In this document: positions 1 through 8,281 of the stretch, piece after piece
Numbering within the stretch: the first letter of the stretch is position 1
Layout: each line of letters opens with the position of its first letter
Source of the DNA: Luteimicrobium album
Lineage (GTDB): Bacteria > Actinomycetota > Actinomycetes > Actinomycetales > Cellulomonadaceae
DNA length: 64,000 bases
Reading direction: 5' to 3'
Assembly: GCF_030161555.1 (NCBI RefSeq)
Contig: NZ_BSUK01000001.1
Location: 2,356,001 to 2,420,000 of the forward strand
Position numbers and translations under genes: made by a program
Notes under the pieces: model-generated
Told to the model about the DNA's origin: nothing
Database searches by the model: none
Seen by the model: only the letters and a program-made list of their open reading frames with translations

Positions 1-398
1 TCGGGGGCCTCGCCGAGGGCCGCCCGTGGGAGAACCGGTCCGAGCAGGCGCCCTGGTCGCTGCCGTACCAGGGCCAGCCGTACTTCGTCAGCGAGTACGG
101 CGGCATCTGGTGGAACCCCGAGGCCGCTGCCGCCGCGGCGCACGGCGACGAGCTCGCCGAGTCGTGGGGCTACGGGCAGCGCGTCGCGGACGAGGAGGAG
201 TTCCACGCCCGCTTCGCCGGCCTGACGAACGCCCTGCTCGGCGACCCGCGCATGTTCGGCTACTGCTACACGCAGCTCACGGACGTGTTCCAGGAGCAGA
301 ACGGGATCTACCGGTTCGACCGCAGCGAGAAGCTCGACGTCAAGCGGGTGCGTGCGGTGCAGGAGCAGACTGCGGCGTTCGAGTCCGCGGAGGACTGA
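1..398 (+). CDS. Glycoside hydrolase family 2 protein, C-terminal fragment
   Basis: The open frame (codons starting at base 3) runs in from the left edge and stops with TGA at 396-398, giving about 131 residues. It contains FVSEYGGIWW, which matches the end of a GH2 TIM barrel where the Glu is the catalytic nucleophile, followed by GYCYTQLTDVFQEQNGIY, a conserved motif of beta-galactosidase/beta-glucuronidase-type GH2 enzymes. The protein would hydrolyse a terminal beta-linked sugar. No signal peptide can be judged because the N-terminus lies outside the window. The substrate cannot be assigned from this fragment. The next gene is convergent. Confidence 0.85.
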   Translation, partial: GGLAEGRPWENRSEQAPWSLPYQGQPYFVSEYGGIWWNPEAAAAAAHGDELAESWGYGQRVADEEEFHARFAGLTNALLGDPRMFGYCYTQLTDVFQEQNGIYRFDRSEKLDVKRVRAVQEQTAAFESAED

Positions 399-411
399 CG
401 GGCCGAATATC

Positions 412-1104
412 TCAGCGGCGACGCAGCAGGACGACGCTGTCGTCCAGGTGGGCGGGCTCGCCGTCCGGCCCGACGGCGTCGCGCGTGCGCACCTCGCTGA
501 CGATCGTCTCCCACGCGTCGCCGAGCCCGAGCGCGGCCACCTGCTCGTCGGGGGCGAGCAGGGCGGCCGCCTCGTGGTCGGGGCGGTCGTGCCAGTGGTC
601 GTGGTCCGTCGCCCACGGCGGCGGCCCGGCGTGCCCGACGACGAGCAGGTGCCCGCCCGGGGACACCGCACTGGCCGCGCGGCGCAGGACCTCGGTGCGG
701 GGGAACGCCACCGGCGAGTGCAGGAAGCACGCCGACGCCAGGTCGTAGGTCTCGTCGGGCTGCCAGGACGCGAGGTCGGCGACGACCCAGCGGACCCGGT
801 CGCCGACGCCCCGCTCGACCGCCGCGTCCTGCCCGCGGGCGACGGCGCACGACGCGACGTCGACGCCGGTCACGTGCCAGCCCTGCTCGGCCAGCCACAC
901 GCTGTCCCCGCCCTCGCCGCAGCCGAGGTCGAGCGCGCGCCCAGGCGTCATGCCCCGGACGGCGTCGACGAGCGCCGCGTTCGGGCGGCCCGACCAGATG
1001 CGGTCCCGCTCGGCGTAGCGCGCGTCCCAGAACGCGGTCGTCTCGTCGACGGCGTCGGAGGTGTCGCGCGGCGCGTGCGCGTGGGCGTGCTGGTGCTCGG
1101 GCAT
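412..1104 (-). CDS. Class I SAM-dependent methyltransferase
   Basis: The product is about 230 residues with a Rossmann SAM-binding motif I, ALDLGCGEGGDSVWLAEQGW, followed by an acidic motif (VTGVDVA) and a motif-IV-like segment (YDLASACFLHSP). This is the arrangement of the Methyltransf_11/TehB-like family, which transfers methyl groups to small molecules. The substrate is not evident. I chose the ATG at 1104, which begins MPEHQHAHAHAPRDTSD. An in-frame GTG at 1173 would add 23 residues of low-complexity sequence and has no better ribosome binding site. A His-rich stretch at residues 3-10 (HQHAHAHA) could bind metal or be a family-specific tail. Confidence 0.85.
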   Translation of the reverse strand: MPEHQHAHAHAPRDTSDAVDETTAFWDARYAERDRIWSGRPNAALVDAVRGMTPGRALDLGCGEGGDSVWLAEQGWHVTGVDVASCAVARGQDAAVERGVGDRVRWVVADLASWQPDETYDLASACFLHSPVAFPRTEVLRRAASAVSPGGHLLVVGHAGPPPWATDHDHWHDRPDHEAAALLAPDEQVAALGLGDAWETIVSEVRTRDAVGPDGEPAHLDDSVVLLRRR

Positions 1105-1198
1105 GGGCCCAGCATCGGCGGTCGCGGGTGTCGGCGGCAATCCCGGTTGCGAAGACGGCAAGTCGGTCGCCACTCTGCCCGGCGTCGTCGTCGAGAAG

Positions 1199-1241
1199 GG
1201 CGAATCCGTTCTTCAGCGCCCACCTGAAGAACGGATTCGCC
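1199..1241 (-). terminator. Strong hairpin downstream of the glycolipid-binding gene
   Basis: An 18-bp perfect stem with a 7-base loop (CGCCCAC) lies 19 bases beyond the stop codon of the leftward gene ending at 1260. There is no clean T run, as is common for actinobacterial terminators, so the call rests on stem length and position. Confidence 0.65.
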
Positions 1242-1259
1242 GTTCTCGGTGTCCGCTGC

Positions 1260-1907
1260 TCAGGCTCCCGGCAGCTCGGCGGCGCGCGCGAGCCCCGGAT
1301 ATCGGACGACGACGCCGTCCGGATCGAGCTCCAGGTCGACCGTGTACCGCTCGCTCGCGTACCGGGCGACCCGTGGCCCGCCGGCGACGGCGCTCGCGTA
1401 CGTCTGCCGGTCCGCGACGACGCGCAGCGACGGCACCTCGACCCAGGCCATCACGAGCTCCGTGGGCGCGACGTCGCCGTCGAGCACGCCGAGCCGGAGC
1501 GCGGGCATCGTGTTCGTCGCCGGGCACCGACCGAGGTCGCAGTCCAGCGCGTCGTCGAGCAGCGCCGGGTCGGCGATCCCGGGCGGCGGGGCGTCGAGCG
1601 TGCCGGCGGCCCGGGCGTCGCAGCGCCACCGCCCGTCGTCGCCGCGCTCGAGCACGAGGTCGCGCGACCAGGGCGCGCCCTGGGACGTCAGGCCGCGGAC
1701 CGCGACCTCGAGGCGTCGGGTGACCCAGCCGGGCCCGGTGTCGAGGGTCCAGCTCAGGGCGTAGGCGTCGGTGCGCGAGGTCCCGGTCGCGCTCAGGCCG
1801 TCGGCGCCGAGTCGGAGCGTGGCGGCGTCGAGCCGGTGCGGGTCGTCCTCGCCGACCCACACGACCCGGCGCGTCCGCGGGACGGCGCCTCCCGGTCCGA
1901 TGCCCAC
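1260..1907 (-). CDS. Putative glycolipid-binding domain protein
   Basis: The product (about 215 residues from GTG at 1907) has the start RRVVWVGEDDPHRLD and the body YALSWTLDTGPGWVTRRLEV characteristic of the Glycolipid_bind family (PF06475). That family has a barrel fold related to LolA/LolB and unknown physiological function. An acidic, Cys-containing central segment (DCDLGRCPATNTMPALRL) is also typical. No signal peptide or membrane segment is visible. The start is uncertain, because no Shine-Dalgarno precedes the GTG. The frame becomes continuous with the upstream small ORF if one base is added in the G-rich run at about 1911-1920, so the annotated start may be an artefact. Confidence 0.75.
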   Translation of the reverse strand: MGIGPGGAVPRTRRVVWVGEDDPHRLDAATLRLGADGLSATGTSRTDAYALSWTLDTGPGWVTRRLEVAVRGLTSQGAPWSRDLVLERGDDGRWRCDARAAGTLDAPPPGIADPALLDDALDCDLGRCPATNTMPALRLGVLDGDVAPTELVMAWVEVPSLRVVADRQTYASAVAGGPRVARYASERYTVDLELDPDGVVVRYPGLARAAELPGA

Positions 1908-2185
1908 AGCGGGGGAGGGGTGCGCCGTCGGGCGACCTCGGGGTGGTCCAGGGGCGCGAGGGACTTGCCGCGGATCCCCGACAGCACGCGCAGTGCCCCC
2001 GACCACGGCCCGGAGCGCTGGAGCGCCTGCCGGCGCCAGCGCGCGCCGTCGTCGGTGACGACCAGGGACCGGGTGACGCGCGTGATCGTGCGCTCCTCGA
2101 CGACGTCGGGCTGGGCGTCGTCCACGTACGCGACGCGCGCGCCGGCCTGCGCCCAGCTGAGCGCGTCGGTGTGGTCTCGCGGCAC
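1793..2185 (-). CDS. Small hypothetical protein, possibly fused to the next gene
   Basis: The frame starts at GTG 2185, preceded at good spacing by GGAGGA. The first roughly 80 residues (RVAYVDDAQPDVVEERTITR, then RSLVVTDDGARWRRQALQ) look like genuine protein. The rest, from about base 1920 to 1793, reads as the out-of-frame shadow of the glycolipid-binding gene. One missing base in the G5/G4 tract at 1911-1920 would explain this. Restoring it would either yield a single fused protein of about 308 residues (2185 to 1260) or expose the true end of a small gene. I recognise no family for the N-terminal part. Confidence 0.55.
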   Translation of the reverse strand: MPRDHTDALSWAQAGARVAYVDDAQPDVVEERTITRVTRSLVVTDDGARWRRQALQRSGPWSGALRVLSGIRGKSLAPLDHPEVARRRTPPPLWASDREAPSRGRAGSCGSARTTRTGSTPPRSDSAPTA

Positions 2186-2227
2186 GGGTCCTCCGGGGTG
2201 CGGTCGCAGGTGGCGGGACGGCCGACG

Positions 2228-3229
2228 CTACTCCGGCGTCGGCGCGAGCTGCTCGTCGAGGAGGTCAGCGACGAGCCGCGCCGCACGGTCCTGGAACTCG
2301 TCGCGCAGCGCCGCGAACCCGACGGGGGAGGAGAACGTCGGGTCGCCCACGGCCCAGTCCTCGTAGCGCACGTGCGGCAGCACGGGGCACGCGTCGGAGC
2401 AGCCGAGCGTGACGACGACGTCGGCGGCCCGCAGCGCGTCGTCCGTCAGCGCCTTGGGGAACGCGGCGGCCTCGGGCACCTCGAGCTCGGTGAGCAGCGT
2501 CCTGACGTTGCGGGGGATCTGCGCGCCCGGGGTCAGGCCCGCCGTCCGGACGACGACGCGGTGCTGGGAGAGCCGGCGCGTCAGCGCCGCGGCGAGCTGC
2601 GACCGGGCGGTGTCGGTCTGCGAGACGAACAGGACGTGCGGAGCGCTGCGAGCCCGGTCGCGGGACGCGTCGGACAGCCGTTGCCGGGCGTATCGCTCGA
2701 CGAGCGTGAGCAGCGGCACCGAGCCGGCCGTCGTCCGGGTGCGCAGCAGGGTCGTGGCGCACTCCCGGACGATCCGGCCGACGACGTCGAAGCTCGCCTC
2801 CGGGTAGACCGCGGCGAGGCGTCCGATCAGGCGGTCGAGCGAGTCCTCGACGACCTCGGGGCGCATCGGCCGCAGCGTGCGGGGCGGGTCGAGCGCGACG
2901 GGCGCGAGGATGTCGAAGAGCGTCCCGACGGTCGGGCCGCGGCCCCGCGCGATGCGATAGCGGACCCAGTTCCCGTGGCGTTCGGAGGTGACGAGGCCGA
3001 CGTCGCGCAGCACCCGCAGGTGATGGGACACGGTCGGCTGGGAGAGGTCGGAGAGCGCCGCGAGGTCGCGCACGCTCGCCTCGTCGACCGTGCCGAGCAG
3101 CGAGAGCATGCGCAGCCGTACCGGGTCCCCGAGCGCCCCGAGGATCGTGGCGAGGTTTCGCGCGGACTGGGCGCTGATGGCGCCCGCCTCGAGGACGCGT
3201 CGGGACGTCGCGCGGGACTCCTGGGGCAT
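2228..3229 (-). CDS. ArsR regulator fused to an inactive arsenate-reductase-like domain
   Basis: The 333-residue protein has three parts. Residues about 20-100 form an ArsR winged helix (VSHHLRVLRDVGLVTSERHG). Residues about 115-175 resemble the helical N-terminal domain of actinobacterial ArsC. Residues about 190-325 are a low-molecular-weight phosphatase/arsenate-reductase fold. The P-loop should read Cys-X5-Arg-Ser, but here it is FVSQTDTARSQ: the nucleophilic Cys is Ser (codon TCG, two changes from TGC). The downstream Cys pair (LGCSDACPVLP) and general-acid Asp (AVGDP) remain. The enzyme half is therefore predicted inactive in thiol chemistry and may act as a ligand sensor or oligomerisation domain. 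Candidate ligands are arsenic or other oxyanions, but this is inference. Confidence 0.85.
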   Translation of the reverse strand: MPQESRATSRRVLEAGAISAQSARNLATILGALGDPVRLRMLSLLGTVDEASVRDLAALSDLSQPTVSHHLRVLRDVGLVTSERHGNWVRYRIARGRGPTVGTLFDILAPVALDPPRTLRPMRPEVVEDSLDRLIGRLAAVYPEASFDVVGRIVRECATTLLRTRTTAGSVPLLTLVERYARQRLSDASRDRARSAPHVLFVSQTDTARSQLAAALTRRLSQHRVVVRTAGLTPGAQIPRNVRTLLTELEVPEAAAFPKALTDDALRAADVVVTLGCSDACPVLPHVRYEDWAVGDPTFSSPVGFAALRDEFQDRAARLVADLLDEQLAPTPE

Positions 3230-3236
3230 GAGGCGA

Positions 3237-3254
3237 TATTGACAGATGTCGATA
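3237..3254. promoter_or_regulatory. Candidate ArsR-type operator
   Basis: TATTGACA-GA-TGTCGATA is an 18-bp palindrome with one mismatch. It ends 8 bases upstream of the ATG of the ArsR-fusion gene, so binding would block the start region. The half-sites resemble ArsR/SmtB operators, and autoregulation is the likely role. Confidence 0.6.
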
Positions 3255-3401
3255 CGCTCGGCCTCCCGGGCTTAATCGGGACGCTTGTCCCACATACTTG
3301 TTTTGGCTCCTGACCTGTGAAAATGGACGGTCGTCCAAAAAGTTCGGCCGAATCGGCCTCGGGGTGTTGACGCGGCGAAAGTTGAACCTGCACACTCTTC
3401 T

Positions 3402-3485
3402 ACGACGGCGCGCACCGCTTGCCCCCTGCGTGGTGCGCGCCGTTCCTCGTGAAGGCGAAGGCCCCGCTCCGGCGGGGCCTTCGTC
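3402..3485 (+). ncRNA. Candidate structured small RNA (two hairpins, C-rich loop)
   Basis: The 364-base gap between the divergent genes at 3229 and 3594 holds no good ORF. It does hold a stem (3407-3416 with 3432-3441, 10 bp) whose loop contains CCCCC, followed by a terminator hairpin at 3458-3481. A TTGACG box at 3367-3372 and CACACT 18 bases later would start transcription near 3402. Two stems with a C-rich loop recall the actinobacterial 6C RNA family, but assignment from memory is tentative. The promoter is weak against consensus. Confidence 0.4.
3458..3481 (+). terminator. Rho-independent terminator
   Basis: A perfect 10-bp stem (AAGGCCCCGC with GCGGGGCCTT) and a TCCG tetraloop are followed by TCGTCGTCTT. 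It sits 113 bases before the next rightward gene with no gene ending before it, which supports a short transcript starting in the gap. Confidence 0.75.
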
Positions 3486-3593
3486 GTCTTCCGGGGCTGT
3501 GCGGGTCGCGGCCTGCCGCCGCGCTTCCGGGCGATCCCGCCGCCGTCGGCGCGCCGGTGCCGCGCCTTCCCGCCCTGCGGTTAGCGTTTCAGC

Positions 3594-6500
3594 GTGACTG
3601 CTGCAGGCCCCGACCCCGAACCGGACCGGCCGGGCTCCCCGCTCGCCCGCCTCTGGCGGCGCGACAGGGCGCGCACCGGCGACGCACCGACGACGGCACC
3701 CGCACCCGGCGACGACGCCGCGGTGCGGACCGCTGCGCAGCCACCGTCCGGCAGTGCCGAGGCCGAGGGAACCGTGGTGGGCCGCGACGAGGGCCCGGCA
3801 GTCCCGACGCAGCCGACGGGCCCGCTGACGAGCGAGGAGGCCGTCGAGGCGGCTCTCCCGCGCTGGCGCGTGGCGCTCGTCGAGCACGTGGGCGGCTCGT
3901 CCCTCGAGGACATCACGGTGCTGGGCGACGCGGTCCTCGACCTGTCCTCGGCGCACCCGTCGGGACTGGCGCAGCTCCTCGCGGGCCGCCCGACGCGCCT
4001 GTCCAACCTGTTCCGCGAGCCCGACGCGCTGCCGACGGCCCGTCGGCACGCGCGCGCCGTCGTCGCGCAGACCCAGGACTACGCGCAGCGCTACGGCACG
4101 GCGCCCACCTACCTCGCGATCGGCGTGGCCTCGTGGTCGGGTACGGCGGGCCCGGGCCCGGGCCCGCGCTCCGACGACATGGCGGCCCTCGCGAAGGTGG
4201 CCACCTCCTCCTTCCGCGCGGTCCACCCGGCGCTCGCCGCGTCGTCGTCCCCGCTGGCGCTGGAAGCCTCGGCGCGCACGAGCGAGGACGGCAACGCGAC
4301 GGGCACTCGAGGTGCCGACGGGGCCGAGGCGGCGAAGGACGTCAAGGGCTCGGCCGCTCCGCCGGAGGGCGACACGACCGCGGTCCGTGCGGCCGAGCCC
4401 AGTCCGAGCGCCTCGGGACCGTCGGCACCGGACCCGACCGGGGACGGCCCACCACCGAGACGAGTCAACGCCCCCGTCCTCCTCCGCTCGCTGACGATCT
4501 CGACGGCCGGTCGCTCCGGCACCGACTTCGAGCTCACCCTCGAACCCACGGTCGAGCTCAACACCCTCCTCGTCCGGGCGCTGCGGGACCACGGTGCGCT
4601 GATCGACCCGGTGTCGTTGGCACAGGGCGCGTTCACGGGCGTCGGGTTCGACCCGTCGGCGGTGCTGGCCCGGATCGGCACGCTGGGCGCGGCGGTGCTG
4701 GAGGACTTCTCGTTGACGGACCGCCGGCTGGTGGGGTCGTTCGTGCACCCGGGGCAGCACCTGGTGGACGACCTGGACGAGCTGGCGCCGGGTCTGGCGC
4801 GGCACGAGGTGGTGGCGGCACTGGCGGGGTCGTCGCAGGTGACGGTCCCGGTGGGGACGCCGCTGCCGCCGGAGCGTGCGGCGGACGGTGACCCGGTGCT
4901 GGAGCGGGGCGTGGGCGACCTGGACCAGGCGCAGCGCCGCGCGGTGGACGCGCTGGTGGCGGGCGGTCATTTCGCGATCGACGCGCCGTCGGGCTCGGAC
5001 GTGGTGGGCACGGTCGCGGCGCTGCTCGCGGAGGCCGCGGCGAGCGGTCGTCAGGCCTTGTACGTGACGGGTCACCGGCGGGCCGCGGACGCGGTGTCGT
5101 CGCGGCTGGGGGACCTGGGGCTGGGCGAGCTGACGTTCGAGATCGCGGCGGAGCCGGGGTGGCGTGCGTCGGCGGCGAACCGGCTGCTGACGGCGATGGC
5201 GTCGGAGCCGGCGCAGACGGACCTGTCGGTGCACGCGGAGACGATGGACGCGCTGGTGGGTGCGCGGGCGCGTCTGACGGCGTACATCGAGGCCTTGCAC
5301 CTGCCGCGGGCGCCGTGGGGCGTGTCGGCGTATGACGCGCTGCAGGCGCTGGCGCGGCTGATGTCGGAGCGGCCGGCGCCGGAGACGGCGGTCCGGCTGT
5401 CGTCGGAGGTCACGAGCGCGCTCGACGACGACACCCGCGCGGGTGCCGCGGCGGACCTGGAGCGGGCCGCGGACCTGGGGGCGTTCACGCTGCACGCGGC
5501 GACGACGCCGTGGTTCGACGCGGACCTCGAGACGGAGGACGACGCCCGGTCGACGCTGCTGCGGCTCGACCGGCTGCGGACGCAGACGCTCCCGCGGCTG
5601 CGCGAGCAGATCGAGTACGTGTCGCGCGAGACGGACCTGACGGCGGCGACGACGCTGGGCGAGTGGCAGGCCGTGCTGCAGATGCTGGGCGGGATGCGCG
5701 GGACGCTCGACGTGTTCCAGCCGCTCGTGTTCGAGCAGCCGGCCGTCGACATGGTGCAGGCGACGGCGACGAAGCAGTGGCGTCTGGACCACGGGATCGA
5801 GATGGGCGGCGTGGCGAGGCGTCGGCTGGTGAGGCGCGCGAAGGACATGCTGCGGCCCGGGATCCGGGTCTCGGACCTGCACGCGGCACTCCTGCAGGTC
5901 GAGGCGCAGCGCGCCGTGTGGGCGACACACTGCCCCACGGGAAGCTGGCCGCGGCTGCCCGAGGGGCTGTCGGCGATCGAGGACACGAACGAGGCCGTCC
6001 GGATCGACGTGGAGGAGCTGTCTCGCGTCCTCGCGCCCACGCCGGGCGGCGGGGCGCTGCTGGACCTGTCGTTCGACGACCTCGGGGCTCGGCTCGACGC
6101 CCTGGCCGAGGACCGCTCGGCGCTCGACGACCTGCCCGAGCGGACGGCCGCCGTCCGGCGCGCGCGGGCCGCGGGTCTCTCGGAGCTCGTCGACGACCTG
6201 TCGCGCCGCGCGGTGGCGCCGGGCCTCGTGGGCACGGAGCTCGAGCTGGCGTGGTGGAGCTCGGTGTTCGAGCAGATCGTCGCGACGGACCCGGCGCTGA
6301 CCGGTCAGGACGGTCCCGGGCTGGACGCCCTGGCGGCGCGGTTCCGCGACCTGGACCGCCGGCACGTGACCGCCCTGCCGGTCTCGGTCCTCAACCACGT
6401 GCACGCGCGCACGGTCGAGGCGATGCGTGTCGACCCCGAGGCCACCAAGGCGCTGTTCTCGGAGCTCATCGAGGGCCGCCTGCGGACGGTGCGCGACCTG

Positions 6501-8192
6501 CACGAGCGGCACACCGAGCTCGTGCGTGCGCTGCGTCCCGTGGTGGTCGCGACGCCGACGCTCGTGCCGCAGCTCTTCCCGACGACGCGGACCGTCGACC
6601 TCGTGGTGCTCGACGCCGTCCAGCACGTCCCGCTCGAGATGCTGCTCGCGGCGATCGCGCGCGGGCGGCAGATCGTCGTCGTCGGGGACGTCCGGTCGGC
6701 GTCGACGCCCGCGGTCCGCGAGCTCGCGCGGGTCCTCCCGACGCTGACGCTCCGGTCGGACGCGACCCGCCGCGACCCGCACCTCGTCGGCTTCCTCACG
6801 AAGCACGGGTACGACGGCGTCCTCGCGCCCGCGCCGCTCCCGGCGTCGCGCGCGACGGTGCACCTGCACGTGACCGACGGCCTCGGGATGCCGGACCCGG
6901 TGTCGGGGGCGGTCGAGTCGACGCAGGCCGAGCTGGACCGCGTCGTCGAGCTGGCGATCGAGCACGCGATGACGCGGCCCGAGCAGACGCTCGGGGTCGT
7001 CGCCGTCACGCCCGCGCACGCCGCCCGGATCCGCGAGGCGCTGCTCGCCGAGGTCCGGCGCAACCCGGGGCTCGCCGGGTTCTTCGCCGGGAGCCGGCCC
7101 GAGCCCGTCGTCGTCGCGGACCTCACCGGCGTGGCCGGCCTGACGCGCGACGCGATCATCCTCACGCTCGGCTTCGGCAAGACGCCGCACGGGCGCGTCC
7201 TGCACCGGTTCGGCCTGGTCGGGGAGGCGGGCGGTGACGCGCTCTTGCTCGACGCGGTCGGCGCGAGCCGCGAACGGCTCGACGTCGTCTCGTGCTTCCG
7301 CGCCGACGAGCTCGATCCCGACCGCCTGCGCGGGGCCGGGGCACGTCTCCTCGCCGACCTCCTGGCGTTCGCCGAGGAGCGCGACGGCAAGGCCGACGCC
7401 CTGGAACTGTGGAACGGCGTCGACGTCGCGCGCGGCACCGACCGCCTCGTGCTCGACCTGGCCGAGCGGCTGTGGCGCACCGGGCTGGTCGTCGAGACGG
7501 ACTTCGGCCCGGCGGGGGCGGACCGGGTGCCGCTCGTCGTCGGGCACCCCGACGTGCCCGGCGAGCTGCTCGTGGCCGTGCTGACCGACGACGAGGCGTA
7601 CGTCGCGCAGCCGAGCGTCCGGGTCCGGGAGCGGCAGCGCCGCGAGCGGCTCGAACGGCTGGGCTGGACGGTCGTGCAGGTGTGGTCGGCGGCGGCGTTC
7701 CTCGATCCCGAGAAGGAGGCCGAGCGGATCCGACGCGCGGCCCTCGCGGTCCGGGACGCGCGGCTCGGCGTCGGGCGCCAGTCCGTCGTCACGGGCGCGA
7801 CGTCGTTGCCCCGGACGGCCTCGGCCGCTCGGCGGCGCGTCGAGCCGTCGGCCCCGGAGCCCGTGCTGCCGGTCGTGCCGGTCGCTCCCGTCGCACAGGC
7901 GGGGGAGCCCACCGGCTCGGGCGAGCCTGCGTCGTCGGGCGGGACGACGCCGTCGGGGGAATCGGGCACGGACGCTGACGTGAACACCACGCCCGAAGCC
8001 CCGACGGAGGGCACGCCGGACGACGGGAGCACGGGCCGCCGCGGCGCCCGACGGCGCGTGGTGCGGCCCGGCACGGAGCGTGAGAGCGTCCTCGGCAGCA
8101 CGAGCGACGACGTCGACGCGGACGGCGCGGAGCGAGGCGGCGATGCGAACGACGAGCGCCTGCGCCGCGACGTCCCGCCGCACTGGCAGTAG
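3594..8192 (+). CDS. Giant helicase/nuclease-like protein with degenerate catalytic motifs
   Basis: The 1,532-residue protein starts at GTG. After a Pro/Ala-rich N-terminus it resembles the DUF4011-type superfamily-1 helicase plus MTES_1575-type nuclease proteins. At about residue 455 the Q-motif-like LDQAQRRAVDALVAGGHFAI leads into APSGSDVVGT, where a Walker A should contain G-K-T/S: the Lys is absent. At about residue 1000 the DEAD/DEAQ position reads VVLDAVQHVPLE, followed by IVVVGDVRSAS (motif III). The arginine-bearing motif VI region reads DAVGASRERL. Residues about 1285-1390 match a PD-(D/E)XK-like end (LERLGWTVVQVWSAAAFLDP), but the catalytic strand reads LVAVLTDDEAYV. The C-terminal 130 residues are disordered and acidic. 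ATPase and nuclease activity are therefore doubtful, and the role is unknown. Confidence 0.75.
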   Translation: MTAAGPDPEPDRPGSPLARLWRRDRARTGDAPTTAPAPGDDAAVRTAAQPPSGSAEAEGTVVGRDEGPAVPTQPTGPLTSEEAVEAALPRWRVALVEHVGGSSLEDITVLGDAVLDLSSAHPSGLAQLLAGRPTRLSNLFREPDALPTARRHARAVVAQTQDYAQRYGTAPTYLAIGVASWSGTAGPGPGPRSDDMAALAKVATSSFRAVHPALAASSSPLALEASARTSEDGNATGTRGADGAEAAKDVKGSAAPPEGDTTAVRAAEPSPSASGPSAPDPTGDGPPPRRVNAPVLLRSLTISTAGRSGTDFELTLEPTVELNTLLVRALRDHGALIDPVSLAQGAFTGVGFDPSAVLARIGTLGAAVLEDFSLTDRRLVGSFVHPGQHLVDDLDELAPGLARHEVVAALAGSSQVTVPVGTPLPPERAADGDPVLERGVGDLDQAQRRAVDALVAGGHFAIDAPSGSDVVGTVAALLAEAAASGRQALYVTGHRRAADAVSSRLGDLGLGELTFEIAAEPGWRASAANRLLTAMASEPAQTDLSVHAETMDALVGARARLTAYIEALHLPRAPWGVSAYDALQALARLMSERPAPETAVRLSSEVTSALDDDTRAGAAADLERAADLGAFTLHAATTPWFDADLETEDDARSTLLRLDRLRTQTLPRLREQIEYVSRETDLTAATTLGEWQAVLQMLGGMRGTLDVFQPLVFEQPAVDMVQATATKQWRLDHGIEMGGVARRRLVRRAKDMLRPGIRVSDLHAALLQVEAQRAVWATHCPTGSWPRLPEGLSAIEDTNEAVRIDVEELSRVLAPTPGGGALLDLSFDDLGARLDALAEDRSALDDLPERTAAVRRARAAGLSELVDDLSRRAVAPGLVGTELELAWWSSVFEQIVATDPALTGQDGPGLDALAARFRDLDRRHVTALPVSVLNHVHARTVEAMRVDPEATKALFSELIEGRLRTVRDLHERHTELVRALRPVVVATPTLVPQLFPTTRTVDLVVLDAVQHVPLEMLLAAIARGRQIVVVGDVRSASTPAVRELARVLPTLTLRSDATRRDPHLVGFLTKHGYDGVLAPAPLPASRATVHLHVTDGLGMPDPVSGAVESTQAELDRVVELAIEHAMTRPEQTLGVVAVTPAHAARIREALLAEVRRNPGLAGFFAGSRPEPVVVADLTGVAGLTRDAIILTLGFGKTPHGRVLHRFGLVGEAGGDALLLDAVGASRERLDVVSCFRADELDPDRLRGAGARLLADLLAFAEERDGKADALELWNGVDVARGTDRLVLDLAERLWRTGLVVETDFGPAGADRVPLVVGHPDVPGELLVAVLTDDEAYVAQPSVRVRERQRRERLERLGWTVVQVWSAAAFLDPEKEAERIRRAALAVRDARLGVGRQSVVTGATSLPRTASAARRRVEPSAPEPVLPVVPVAPVAQAGEPTGSGEPASSGGTTPSGESGTDADVNTTPEAPTEGTPDDGSTGRRGARRRVVRPGTERESVLGSTSDDVDADGAERGGDANDERLRRDVPPHWQ

Positions 8193-8226
8193 TCGCGAGG
8201 CCCGCACCGGCGCCGAGACGGGCGGC

Positions 8227-8261
8227 AGCCCCCGCACACCACCGACCGGTGTGCGGGGGCT
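8227..8261. terminator. Bidirectional terminator hairpin
   Basis: A 14-bp perfect stem (AGCCCCCGCACACC with its complement) and a 7-base loop lie between the end of the giant rightward gene (8192) and the end of the leftward gene at 8282. It can serve both convergent transcripts. Confidence 0.8.
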
Positions 8262-8281
8262 TCGTCGATCGACGGGCACCG

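Noticed and set aside
2265..8279. 2,004-codon open frame on the minus strand opposite the giant helicase-like gene
   Set aside because: It is the antisense shadow of a high-GC gene: composition is Arg/Pro/Ala-rich without domain patterns and it runs through two real genes.
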